Translations under genes and position numbers: made by a program
Part shown: one piece after another, positions 7,307 through 14,039 of the stretch
Layout: each line of letters opens with the position of its first letter
Position numbering within the stretch: position 1 is the stretch's first letter
DNA from: Lachnospiraceae bacterium UBA7481
GTDB taxonomy: Bacteria; Bacillota; Clostridia; Lachnospirales; Lachnospiraceae
Assembly (NCBI GenBank): GCA_002478505.1
Contig: DLOP01000103.1
Location: 21,651-41,441 of the forward strand
Direction of reading: 5' to 3'
Length of the DNA stretch: 19,791 nt
The notes under the pieces: model-generated
Seen by the model: the letters and a program-made list of their open reading frames with translations, nothing else
Databases searched by the model: none
Told to the model about the DNA's origin: nothing

Positions 7307-8194
7307 TCAATTTCTTTTCTGCTTTACACAAATGATGACTGCCATAATAATCATTGGAATCATACTGATTATACCAATACCTACCGGACCAAGGATTGCC
7401 ATATCCGCATACTCAGGTTTCGAAAGATAAGCGAATACGGTAAATGCATTGATTGCACCATGCATCAGTGATGGAAGCCAAATAGTTTCTGTCTTTTCAT
7501 ACACATAATCACACAAAATACCCATCATAACAGTACTGATGCAGAATACAATCGGACCAAGTACCGGGGCTCCAATATATTCTTTACCATACTCATAACC
7601 GGCAAGAATCATAACTGGCCAGTGCCAGGAACCCCAAATTACACCGCCCACGATACGTCCTTTAGTGACACCAAGCTTCTCCTTCAAGTATGGATACATG
7701 GCACCTCTCCAACCGACCTCTTCACCTAATGCAGCAAACATATTAAGAAATGGTGCAAATGTAACTGCCTGAATAGTAGTAATCAGTATATACATTGGGA
7801 TTGTTAATCCTTGCGATTCCATCTGTTCTAACGCACCAGCCTCTTCCATAAGTCCGCGCAAGGTCAGAAATTCAGAATCAAACGCATTGGGAAAGATTAT
7901 AAAAAACAAAACTCCACCAATGATGCTTAGTAAAGCAGGCATCCAAAGCGCAAAGAATATATATCGAATTTTACCCTTTAGATGTGGAACCCATCCCATA
8001 CCTTTTAATGGAATCCTTGCTATAAGTGTAGCCATAAAAGGCATAAACATAGTTATCACCATAATAATCGTAAATACCATTTGATTTCCATTGTTGCCAA
8101 AAATGCTTGCAATAATTTCTAAAATCCATGCCAATCCAAATGCCACTATCATATATATCGTAAATTGTTTTCTACTCATTGTTGTTTTTCCCAT
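7307..8194 (-). CDS. CPBP family intramembrane metalloprotease
   Basis: This 295-residue protein has about eight hydrophobic segments and the three CPBP (Abi/CaaX) motifs: EEVGWRG with Glu158, Glu159 and Arg163; WGSWHWPVM with His191; and LMHGAINAF with His245. These residues coordinate metal and cut substrates within the membrane. In bacteria the family works in bacteriocin self-immunity, signalling and processing of membrane proteins. AAGGGAG precedes the ATG at 8194 at good distance. It follows a membrane-anchored helix-turn-helix protein by 64 bases and likely shares its transcript, which makes that protein a candidate substrate or partner (inference). A terminator hairpin follows the gene. 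Confidence 0.9.
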   Translation of the reverse strand: MGKTTMSRKQFTIYMIVAFGLAWILEIIASIFGNNGNQMVFTIIMVITMFMPFMATLIARIPLKGMGWVPHLKGKIRYIFFALWMPALLSIIGGVLFFIIFPNAFDSEFLTLRGLMEEAGALEQMESQGLTIPMYILITTIQAVTFAPFLNMFAALGEEVGWRGAMYPYLKEKLGVTKGRIVGGVIWGSWHWPVMILAGYEYGKEYIGAPVLGPIVFCISTVMMGILCDYVYEKTETIWLPSLMHGAINAFTVFAYLSKPEYADMAILGPVGIGIISMIPMIIMAVIICVKQKRN

Positions 8195-8258
8195 TATGAA
8201 TTACTCCCTTTTCTGTAAACTTCAAGACTCCAAATTTTTCTCTTACAACCAAACTTTC

Positions 8259-8888
8259 TCATCTTTGGAGTATGTCTTCCTTAGACATCACTTTTTTACA
8301 CCAGGATCTAGCTCCACAATGAGGGCACTTTAAATATCTTGTTGTAACAATATGCATTCCAAATGTATATGCTGCAAATGACGGAATAAATAATTCATTG
8401 CATTTTCTGCATTTAAAAAATCCGATCTTTCTGTCGCCCTCCGCCGCAACAGCTATCCCAACCACAAAAATAGCGCATGCTATCGCAATCAAAACGCCCT
8501 TTACAGGAAGCGCGATCACATCCGTATACATACAGACAATCAATAGTAATGTAATAAAAGTCACTGTAGAGATAATACCAATCGTAATCGTTAACGCAAA
8601 CTTTGTCTTGTTTTCTTCTTTTTCTCTTATCATATTCACCATATTTTCCTCCGCCTTTTTTTGATAATCTTCCTCAGAAACCCGCTGTCCGGATAAAAGT
8701 TCATTCACTGTAATGTCCAATTCATTACATAATGGTAACAGCAATGATATCTCCGGAAATCCATTTCCACATTCCCATTTTGAAATGGTCTTATCACTGA
8801 TTCCTAATTTTTCGGAAAGCTGCCTTTGCGTATATCCTTTTCGTTTTCTTTCTTCTGCAATGAACTTCCCAATTAATAACAAGTCCAT
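8259..8888 (-). CDS. membrane-anchored XRE-family regulator with C-terminal zinc ribbon
   Basis: Residues 5-60 form an XRE/Cro helix-turn-helix (IAEERKRKGYTQRQLSEKLG, then ISDKTISKWECGNGFPEISL). After a charged coiled linker (70-95) come two membrane segments (about 97-120 and 128-149). The C-terminus holds a zinc ribbon with two CxxC pairs (Cys160/Cys163 and Cys188/Cys191). So a DNA-binding domain is tethered to the membrane and a zinc-binding domain follows. GGAGGAG sits 7 bases before the ATG. The gene leads a two-gene operon with the CPBP protease. Gene control by release or conformational change at the membrane is plausible; the target promoters, perhaps its own, are not known. Confidence 0.85.
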   Translation of the reverse strand: MDLLLIGKFIAEERKRKGYTQRQLSEKLGISDKTISKWECGNGFPEISLLLPLCNELDITVNELLSGQRVSEEDYQKKAEENMVNMIREKEENKTKFALTITIGIISTVTFITLLLIVCMYTDVIALPVKGVLIAIACAIFVVGIAVAAEGDRKIGFFKCRKCNELFIPSFAAYTFGMHIVTTRYLKCPHCGARSWCKKVMSKEDILQR

Positions 8889-9068
8889 ATGTGCTCCTCC
8901 TTTCTAAGAAAATTATCCAACATTTCTATTAATATTCACACCCACGAGACGTAGAATATGGTGATTTTATGCGGATTCTACCCTGCGTAGATATAACAAT
9001 AACATCAGGCATACATACGTAATCCCCTTTTTCAAGAAAATTATCAATCAATTTAAATCTTGCTTCTT

Positions 9069-9077
9069 ATTATAGCA
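9069..9077 (-). promoter_or_regulatory. extended -10 promoter for the regulator/protease operon
   Basis: On the minus strand TGCTATAAT is a perfect extended -10 element (TATAAT at 9074-9069). No good -35 is seen at 17 bases, which extended -10 promoters tolerate. Transcription would give a leader of about 170 bases before the regulator ATG. Confidence 0.45.
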
Positions 9078-9097
9078 TGGTATTGCAAAAAATTTAG

Positions 9098-9120
9098 GAT
9101 ACTGCTAAAATTTTATCCTG
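9098..9120 (-). repeat. 23-base repeat, right copy, promoter-like
   Basis: Identical to 5541-5563. On the minus strand it carries a near-consensus promoter: TTGACA (9124-9119), 17-base spacer, TATCCT (9101-9096), pointing to the XRE/CPBP operon. AGGATA and TATCCT at its ends also form an inverted repeat around an AAAATTTT core. It also lies just ahead of the TATAAT that may drive the plus-strand transporter, so it could control both directions. Confidence 0.6.
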
Positions 9121-9163
9121 TCAAAACTATAATATTTCTACCACGGAAGGAATCGCAGAAAAA

Positions 9164-10309
9164 ATGACCGCAGACAATAAAAAAAGTAACCATATACTGG
9201 AATTTATCAAAAAAGAAACAATCCTGACCATTGCACTTCTGCTTGCAGCGGTTTCTATGTTCATCGTTCCGCCGAGTGCAGCCTATGCAGATTATATTGA
9301 TTGGAATACAATTCTTTTGTTGTTTAACCTGATGGCGGTGGTAGCCGGATTCCAGAAGCTTGGCGTCTTTTCCATGATCGGCAGCGCCCTGCTGAAAAAG
9401 ATCCATACGTCAAGACAGCTTGCGCGGATCCTTATCTTTCTGCCATTTTTCTTCAGCATGCTGATCACCAACGATGTTGCGCTGATCACCTTTGTCCCTT
9501 TTGCCCTAATCGTCCTGCGGCTTTCCGGCAAAGAACAGATCCTGCTTCCGGTGGTTGTTCTGCAGACGCTTGCCGCCAATCTGGGCAGTATGCTGATGCC
9601 GATGGGCAATCCGCAGAATCTCTATCTCTATACGCTTTCAGGGTTGTCTCTGACCGACTTTATCAAGCTGATGCTTCCGCTGTTTTTATTGGCGGCAGTC
9701 ATTTTGTTCCTTGCCGTCTTTTTCATCAAAAATACACCGGTAGAGATCGTTACGACATCCTCTGACAAAGTAAAGCTCGCAATGCCCTCCCTGTTTTCTT
9801 ACGGCATCCTGCTGATCCTCTGCCTCCTGTGCGTGCTGAAATATTTCCCGCCGATTTGGCTGACAGGCATCATCTGTCTCTATCTGGTGATCCGCGATCG
9901 CGGCATATTCCCGAAAATCGATTATTCGCTGCTCGCTACTTTTATCGGTTTCTTCATCTTTATCGGCAATATTTCACAGATCGAAAGCTTTCGGGCTGCC
10001 CTGCAGGGCATCATCGCCTCCCATGAGATCCCCGTAGCGATCCTTTCCAGCCAGATCATCAGCAATGTTCCTGCCGCCTTACTGCTCTCCGGTTTTACCA
10101 ATCGATATGCCGATCTAATCATCGGCGCCAACTTAGGCGGGCTGGGCACACTGATCGCCTCCATGGCAAGCCTGATCTCCTATAAACAGATCGCCAGAGA
10201 ATATTCAGACAAACGGGTTAAATATCTTGGGCTCTTCACATTTGCCAACCTTATTATGCTGGGAATCTTATATGGCGCAGTATTATTCCTGCCAGCTGAT
10301 TTCTTTTAA
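9164..10309 (+). CDS. ArsB/SLC13-type ion transporter (citrate transporter-like)
   Basis: A 381-residue protein with about 10-11 hydrophobic segments and the internally repeated motifs of the ion transporter superfamily: ITNDVALITFVPF (101-113), GNPQNLYLY (148-156) in the first half, and SNVPAALLLS (300-309) with GANLGGLGTL (321-330) in the second. These paired hairpin motifs bind Na+ and a dicarboxylate or other anion in related proteins. The exact substrate cannot be told; arsenite, citrate and dicarboxylates are all within the superfamily and no arsenic genes are nearby. GGAAGGA lies 12 bases before the ATG. It is the only clear plus-strand gene in the window and its more GC-rich codon use differs from the AT-rich region at 11-14 kb. 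It ends 32 bases from the convergent GH43 fragment with no visible terminator between. Confidence 0.88.
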   Translation: MTADNKKSNHILEFIKKETILTIALLLAAVSMFIVPPSAAYADYIDWNTILLLFNLMAVVAGFQKLGVFSMIGSALLKKIHTSRQLARILIFLPFFFSMLITNDVALITFVPFALIVLRLSGKEQILLPVVVLQTLAANLGSMLMPMGNPQNLYLYTLSGLSLTDFIKLMLPLFLLAAVILFLAVFFIKNTPVEIVTTSSDKVKLAMPSLFSYGILLILCLLCVLKYFPPIWLTGIICLYLVIRDRGIFPKIDYSLLATFIGFFIFIGNISQIESFRAALQGIIASHEIPVAILSSQIISNVPAALLLSGFTNRYADLIIGANLGGLGTLIASMASLISYKQIAREYSDKRVKYLGLFTFANLIMLGILYGAVLFLPADFF

Positions 10310-10341
10310 TTCTATCTGCCCATTCCCCTTATACTTTAAAG

Positions 10342-11019
10342 TCAGGGCACAGCGTCTTCCAATACAGCCTGTACCGGTCCCATAACGCTGTCCTGCGTAT
10401 CCAGAATTTCCTCACGGCTTTTATGAAACATCTCCTGTTCCGACCTTATGACATCTTCACGGGCTTCAAAGGCTTTCCGAAAATCTTTCGGATCGGTCAG
10501 TTCCGAGTAGATCCGTTCTTCAAAATCATACTGCGTGCCATAATAGATCCGAATCACCCCGTCATCATTGATCACGCCTGGATCAAAACAGACATATTTT
10601 AACATCGGACTCCCATCTTTGTTCCTGACATAGCCAAGGTATTCATACTGCCCTGCCGGAGAATCACAGACCGCAACGCTGATGGGTCCGAAATATCCGC
10701 CCACGCCACGTCTTCCGGACATACAGTAATAGAGGTAATATCTCCCGTCATTTCCCCTTACCACGTCCGGCGCATACATATATTGACGGTTCGGATAATC
10801 CGGGTCCTGCTCTGCACGGTAGATCACCCCTTCGCACCGCCAGTCGCTTAAATCATCCACCGGAGCGGAATACACGGTATAATCAAGCATACAGAAGGTA
10901 TCACCGCCCTCCTGATCATGGGAACCGTAAAGATATACCCTATCCCCAAACACATGAGGCTCTCCGTCCGGTATACACACATCGATTGGTAAAAATGGAT
11001 TATAAACCTGTTTTTTCAT
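10342..11019 (-). pseudogene. GH43-family glycoside hydrolase, N-terminal fragment
   Basis: The 225-residue frame begins like a GH43 beta-propeller enzyme: YNPFLPIDVCIPDGEPHVFG, then YLYGSHD, YMYAPDVVRGNDGRYYLYYC and KYVCFDPGVINDDGVIRIYYG. Asp18 fits the catalytic base and Asp146 the pKa-modulating Asp of the family. Relatives are roughly 450-550 residues long and continue past the second blade to a conserved EAS-type segment bearing the catalytic acid Glu; here the frame stops after QAVLEDAVP. The gene has thus lost its 3' half next to the convergent transporter gene and is very likely inactive. The start at 11019 has AGGCAGGA in front. The substrate was probably a plant or microbial arabino- or xylo-oligosaccharide (family knowledge). 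Confidence 0.75.
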
Positions 11020-11043
11020 AATAAACGTCCTGCCTTTTTATAA

Positions 11044-11310
11044 TTATTTCCATTGATATTTTGTTATTTCTATTACTATCATTTTCAGCAATGTTCTTGC
11101 CCTCGTCCTTCCCACATTCAACCACTCAGCCATTTCCTCTACTTTATATTCAACATTCAGCTGCATCCGGCTTAAAATCTGCTCCATTTGTTTCACTGTT
11201 TTTTCTGACACATTTTTTCTGTCATTTTTTATCGCTGTTATTTTATCGCCGCTTTTTATCGGCATTTTTTTATCGGCATTTTTTATCGGCATTTTTTGCC
11301 GATTAGCCAT
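11044..11310 (-). pseudogene. C-terminal winged-helix fragment of an AlbA_2 (Schlafen-like) ATP-binding protein
   Basis: The 88-residue frame opens with a repeated low-complexity stretch (KMPIKNADKKMPIKSGDK) typical of the linker in long AlbA_2-type ATP-binding proteins, then a winged-helix segment (VKQMEQILSRMQLNVEYKVE, then EMAEWLNVGRTRARTLLKMI). It has no convincing ribosome site. Immediately upstream (11311-11366), in another frame, EPENDQVGHADL resembles the linker before that repeat, so a frameshift separates them. The last residues (IVIEITKYQWK) no longer look like the family. The best reading is the decayed 3' end of the gene whose middle part lies at 13354-13820. Confidence 0.5.
11257..11293 (-). 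repeat. three short tandem repeats in the linker
   Basis: TATCGGCATT occurs at 11257, 11271 and 11284, spaced 14 and 13 bases, followed by T runs. On the minus strand they encode the Met-Pro-Ile-Lys-like repeats of the winged-helix fragment. The unequal spacing suits slippage and frameshift decay. Confidence 0.7.
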
Positions 11311-11381
11311 TGCTAATATTTTTAGTTTTATAAATCAGCATGACCAACTTGATCATTCTCTGGTTCATTTTCCTTTCTCCC

Positions 11382-12116
11382 TTATAATATCTTAGGCTGA
11401 TGAATGATAATATGTATCTGTTTGTTCGTAACTTTCTTCTCATATGTATTTCTAAAATTTAGAGGGTTCTCTATTATTTTTTCTTTATCATATATAAAAA
11501 AATAGATGCATTCAGCACTATAATGAACCATGTCCGCTTCTATTTCTTCTATAAGTTTCTTTTGTACCATTCCTATTCTGGTACACTTGACCTCTATCAC
11601 GTTTTTCGTATCTAATGCAATATCCACCCTGACGGTATTATATCCGGTATCTTCTGATACCTCAGCTCTAGCCATTGGATAAAGCGGTCGTATATAGGCA
11701 TACAATAAATGTTGTATGTCGTACTCATTTTTTATTTTCAAAGTTTCTAACTGTTCTTTCTGAATGCCGGCTTTTTTATGCGGTTCACGCTCAATCAAAC
11801 CTTCCAAAAAAAGATAAAAGTTTTCTAAAATGCTTAGTATCCGTTTATCCCCCAAAGAAGTGTCCATAATTTCATTAATATATTCCAGTATCTTCTTTTT
11901 TGCCTGCTCTATTTTTTCTTTTGTATCCTTTTCAGAATAATTATTTGGAAGATAGTAAGCTCTTTGCTCTATCTGCATCAAGTATTCTGAATCTGCTCCT
12001 AACTCAATTAAGCACTTTTTTAGGTCATAAATTGCATGCTTAAAGCTTGTTGCGTCTTCCGCTCTTTGTATCTGATCAGCGGCGTACTGAATTGTTAGTT
12101 CACCGTTAGTAAACAC
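11382..12116 (-). CDS. PD-(D/E)XK-type nuclease paired with an ATPase
   Basis: The 244-residue protein has an alpha-helical N-terminal half (1-125) and a C-terminal restriction-enzyme-like domain. The pattern is NEYDIQHLLYAYIRPLYP, Glu152 in AEVSEDTG, RVDIALDTKNVIEVK with Asp165 and Glu175-x-Lys177 as the metal-binding core, and YFFIYDKEKI as the usual late strand. That D-x9-ExK layout is the PD-(D/E)XK fold. The start is GTG at 12116 (an ATG is not available there), one base after the ATPase stop, behind GGAGG; this means tight translational coupling. It likely cuts nucleic acid under control of the ATPase. The exact family is not recognised; calling it a defense effector is an inference from domain type and neighbours. 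Confidence 0.75.
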   Translation of the reverse strand: MFTNGELTIQYAADQIQRAEDATSFKHAIYDLKKCLIELGADSEYLMQIEQRAYYLPNNYSEKDTKEKIEQAKKKILEYINEIMDTSLGDKRILSILENFYLFLEGLIEREPHKKAGIQKEQLETLKIKNEYDIQHLLYAYIRPLYPMARAEVSEDTGYNTVRVDIALDTKNVIEVKCTRIGMVQKKLIEEIEADMVHYSAECIYFFIYDKEKIIENPLNFRNTYEKKVTNKQIHIIIHQPKIL

Positions 12117-12117
12117 T

Positions 12118-13302
12118 CTATTCCTGACCTCCTCCCCATCTCAAATAAAACAAGAATAATGGATCTAAAATGTAAAGTATCCCTTCTTTCCAATCCAATA
12201 CCTTGAAAATATCTTCTCTATCATTCAACAATTCCTGAAGTTTGACTAAGCTTTCCCTAATTGCCTGCTGTGTCGGTTTTTTGCATGTATCAGTGATAAG
12301 CTCATTGATCCGCTTCCTTATTGTATCAAAATCCAATTTCATCATAGGTGGATTTTCCGCAATAGACTTGACAATCAATTCATACAAGTCGTATTCTTTT
12401 CCATCTTTTGCTGTAAATTGATTTCTATTTTTTCCCCTTGTGTTCGGTCCTTTCTTCATCAATGTTACAACATCGCTATACTCAAAGTTCGCCGTCGTAT
12501 AATGATATGCTGTTTCCAGCAGTCCTGCTTCAACTACATCTTTATTTGTTGAATCCATTTCCAATATTGTACAAATATTTAGACAGATATACTGCATCAA
12601 TTGAGGGGACGATAAACTTTCCACTGCAATCATTTGTGCCACTTCATCATCAATCTTTATATTTAACTTTGCAAATCCTACCTTTGCAATTTCTTTTAAA
12701 TCCTCTACTTTCCACGCTTCTATATTAATCAGGCTCAATCTGCCCGATAAATCTGCATTCTGCCGAATTGCTTCATCAGCTCTATGTGGCAAGGAAACAA
12801 CAATTGATTTAAAACCTCGTCGTATCGCATCTTTCAACTGCTGTGCTACCAGCATTCTTTTTTCTTCCGGCGCATAATGAAAATCATCAATGACTAAAAT
12901 TAGATTTTCCTTGATATAATAGTCAATAATCTTATCCTTTGTCAGAGAATATTCCTCTTTTTTGCCATATGTATCTTGTGTGTCCGTAATCATATGTTCA
13001 GTAGAAAACTGCCCCTTATAAGCCAATCCGGCTTTTGTCGCCACAAGTTTCCAAAAATCCACATTATCGTTAAAATCTGCACCCGAAATCTCAACAATCT
13101 TATCAAATCCTATTACCTTTTCACAAAGGATTGTCTTTCCCATCTTAGAAGGTCCCACTAAGGACGTCAAAAAGCCGGACACTTTTATTGCCTGACTCAA
13201 TCGAAATTCATATGGTAAGTTAGAAACCGCAGATTTACGCGAGATATAAGTATACTCCGGAAATGCTCCAGGACGAAAAACGTCTTCTGCTCTAAGTTCC
13301 AT
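12118..13302 (-). CDS. AAA/STAND-like ATPase paired with a PD-(D/E)XK nuclease
   Basis: This 394-residue P-loop ATPase of the ORC/ATPase_2-like type has Walker A GPSKMGKT (50-57), Walker B LILVIDDFHY (134-143), a sensor-like SIVVSLPHRADEA (166-177) and a sensor-2-like SSPQLMQYIC (231-240). A C-terminal winged-helix region (about 305-375) ends in LYILDPLFLFYLRWG, the D-P--xFxFYLRW motif that in ATPase_2/DUF234 proteins leads into a fused PD-(D/E)XK nuclease. Here the nuclease is a separate gene one base downstream, so this resembles a split version. GGAG and a 7-base spacer precede the ATG. The promoter and repeat array are at 13331-13380. Conserved Walker residues suggest it is active. The trigger it senses is unknown. 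Confidence 0.8.
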   Translation of the reverse strand: MELRAEDVFRPGAFPEYTYISRKSAVSNLPYEFRLSQAIKVSGFLTSLVGPSKMGKTILCEKVIGFDKIVEISGADFNDNVDFWKLVATKAGLAYKGQFSTEHMITDTQDTYGKKEEYSLTKDKIIDYYIKENLILVIDDFHYAPEEKRMLVAQQLKDAIRRGFKSIVVSLPHRADEAIRQNADLSGRLSLINIEAWKVEDLKEIAKVGFAKLNIKIDDEVAQMIAVESLSSPQLMQYICLNICTILEMDSTNKDVVEAGLLETAYHYTTANFEYSDVVTLMKKGPNTRGKNRNQFTAKDGKEYDLYELIVKSIAENPPMMKLDFDTIRKRINELITDTCKKPTQQAIRESLVKLQELLNDREDIFKVLDWKEGILYILDPLFLFYLRWGGGQE

Positions 13303-13330
13303 CTTTATTCTCCTTTATCACTTTTTAACC

Positions 13331-13380
13331 ATTATAACACTTTTTTATCCTTTTTAAACCTTTTTTATCCTTTTTAAACC
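13331..13380 (-). promoter_or_regulatory. promoter of the ATPase-nuclease pair embedded in AT-rich direct repeats
   Basis: On the minus strand an extended -10 TGTTATAAT (TATAAT at 13336-13331) lies about 30 bases before the ATPase ATG. Two exact 20-base tandem copies with GGTTTAAAAAGGATAAAAAA occupy 13380-13361 and 13360-13341 and cover the -35 region; a third, shortened copy (GGTTAAAAAGTGATAAAG) follows the -10. The arrangement suits a repressor operator, perhaps for autoregulation. Confidence 0.5.
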
Positions 13381-13820
13381 ATTTTTATAATTTTTATCCA
13401 TATTATTGTATTCCAGCAGGCGTCTATCATACTTTGCGCATGCCTCCTTGATTTTATCAAATTTTCTGCCCCATGCCTCTATCATTCCGCTCTTAAAGAA
13501 AACATATGCCAGTTTAGGATTATACGTTTGGGAATTTGATTCGTAATTTTTTGATTCATTCAATTGTGAATCAACTTGGTTCACAATTCCAGCCTTCGGA
13601 AACATACGATAAAACTGATGCATGAACTTTTCTTTTACAGGCTTCGCACTTCTGCAGATTTGTTTTTCAATCCAGACGTTTGACATTCTTCGCAATGTAA
13701 GCACTCAATCATGAGCGACCTATCATTATCCCACATTCATGAGATCATCGTTCCAAATATTTTCGTGTAAATCGATACTCTTGAAACAACGGGGGAGTTG
13801 TACCGGAACTCAAAAAAATA
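13354..13820 (-). pseudogene. AlbA_2 (Schlafen-like) ATP-binding protein, broken middle part
   Basis: The clearest piece, within the 116-residue frame 13354-13704, reads YNPKLAYVFFKSGMIEAWGR, then KFDKIKEACAKYD, a hallmark of AlbA_2-type ATP-binding proteins (usual form: A-FFRAGYIE-WGRG---I---C---G). Upstream the same gene continues in other frames: RYNSPVVSRVSIYTKIF (to about 13756), then WNDDLMNVG after a frameshift, then a stop. A typical protein would have an N-terminal AlbA_2 domain of 150 residues, absent here. Between the two conserved blocks lies a non-homologous piece (13560-13700). It is therefore dead. Its 3' continuation seems to be at 11044-11310, with the ATPase-nuclease pair lying between the two parts. 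Confidence 0.65.
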
Positions 13821-13843
13821 TCAAAAGATTTTGATCCAAACCA

Positions 13844-13966
13844 TTAATTTTTTTTATCCGTATTATTGTTGTTTTTTACATCTTCAACAATTTTACAAAC
13901 ATTTGAAGCAAATTTTAATTCTGCACAGTCATCTACTTTGTCCAAAACATCTGAAACAAATCCCAT
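13844..13966 (-). CDS. small 40-residue ORF downstream of the subtilase
   Basis: It reads MGFVSDVLDKVDDCAELKFA then SNVCKIVEDVKNNNNTDKKN. GAGGGA stands five bases before the ATG (13966), and the start follows the subtilase stop by 73 bases in the same direction. The N-terminal 30 residues look like an amphipathic helix with two Cys; the tail is Asn/Lys rich. I recognise no family. It could be a small accessory gene of the AAA-protease operon, a phage/plasmid-type micro-ORF or a chance frame with a good ribosome site. Confidence 0.4.
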   Translation of the reverse strand: MGFVSDVLDKVDDCAELKFASNVCKIVEDVKNNNNTDKKN

Positions 13967-14039
13967 AATAATCCCTCTTTTCTTACATAATATAATTCAT
14001 ATTTACTTTCCATAATTTATACTTTACCCATATATCCCC

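Larger units (their letters stand above)
8889..9163. other. intergenic leader region with small ORF and inverted repeat
   Basis: This gap separates the divergent regulator and ion transporter genes. On the minus strand a 27-codon ORF (9012-8929) starts MPDVIVISTQGRIRIKSPYS after AAGGGG and ends in TAA; I do not recognise it, and it may be a leader peptide or remnant. Within it GTAGAAT (8951-8957) and ATTCTAC (8975-8981) form a perfect 7-base inverted repeat. No tail of U follows, so it is not a terminator. TATAAT (9128-9133) could serve the plus-strand transporter. Confidence 0.35.

Noticed and set aside
11303..11368. 21-codon ORF after the nuclease with a good GGGAG site (MNQRMIKLVMLIY)
   Set aside because: Its DNA reads better in another frame as the AlbA_2 linker (EPENDQVGHADL), so it is more likely part of the remnant than a gene.
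11257..13380. Short repeats at 11257-11293 and 13341-13380 considered as a CRISPR array
   Set aside because: Units are only 10-20 bases, AT-rich, tandem without unique spacers, and no cas genes are present.
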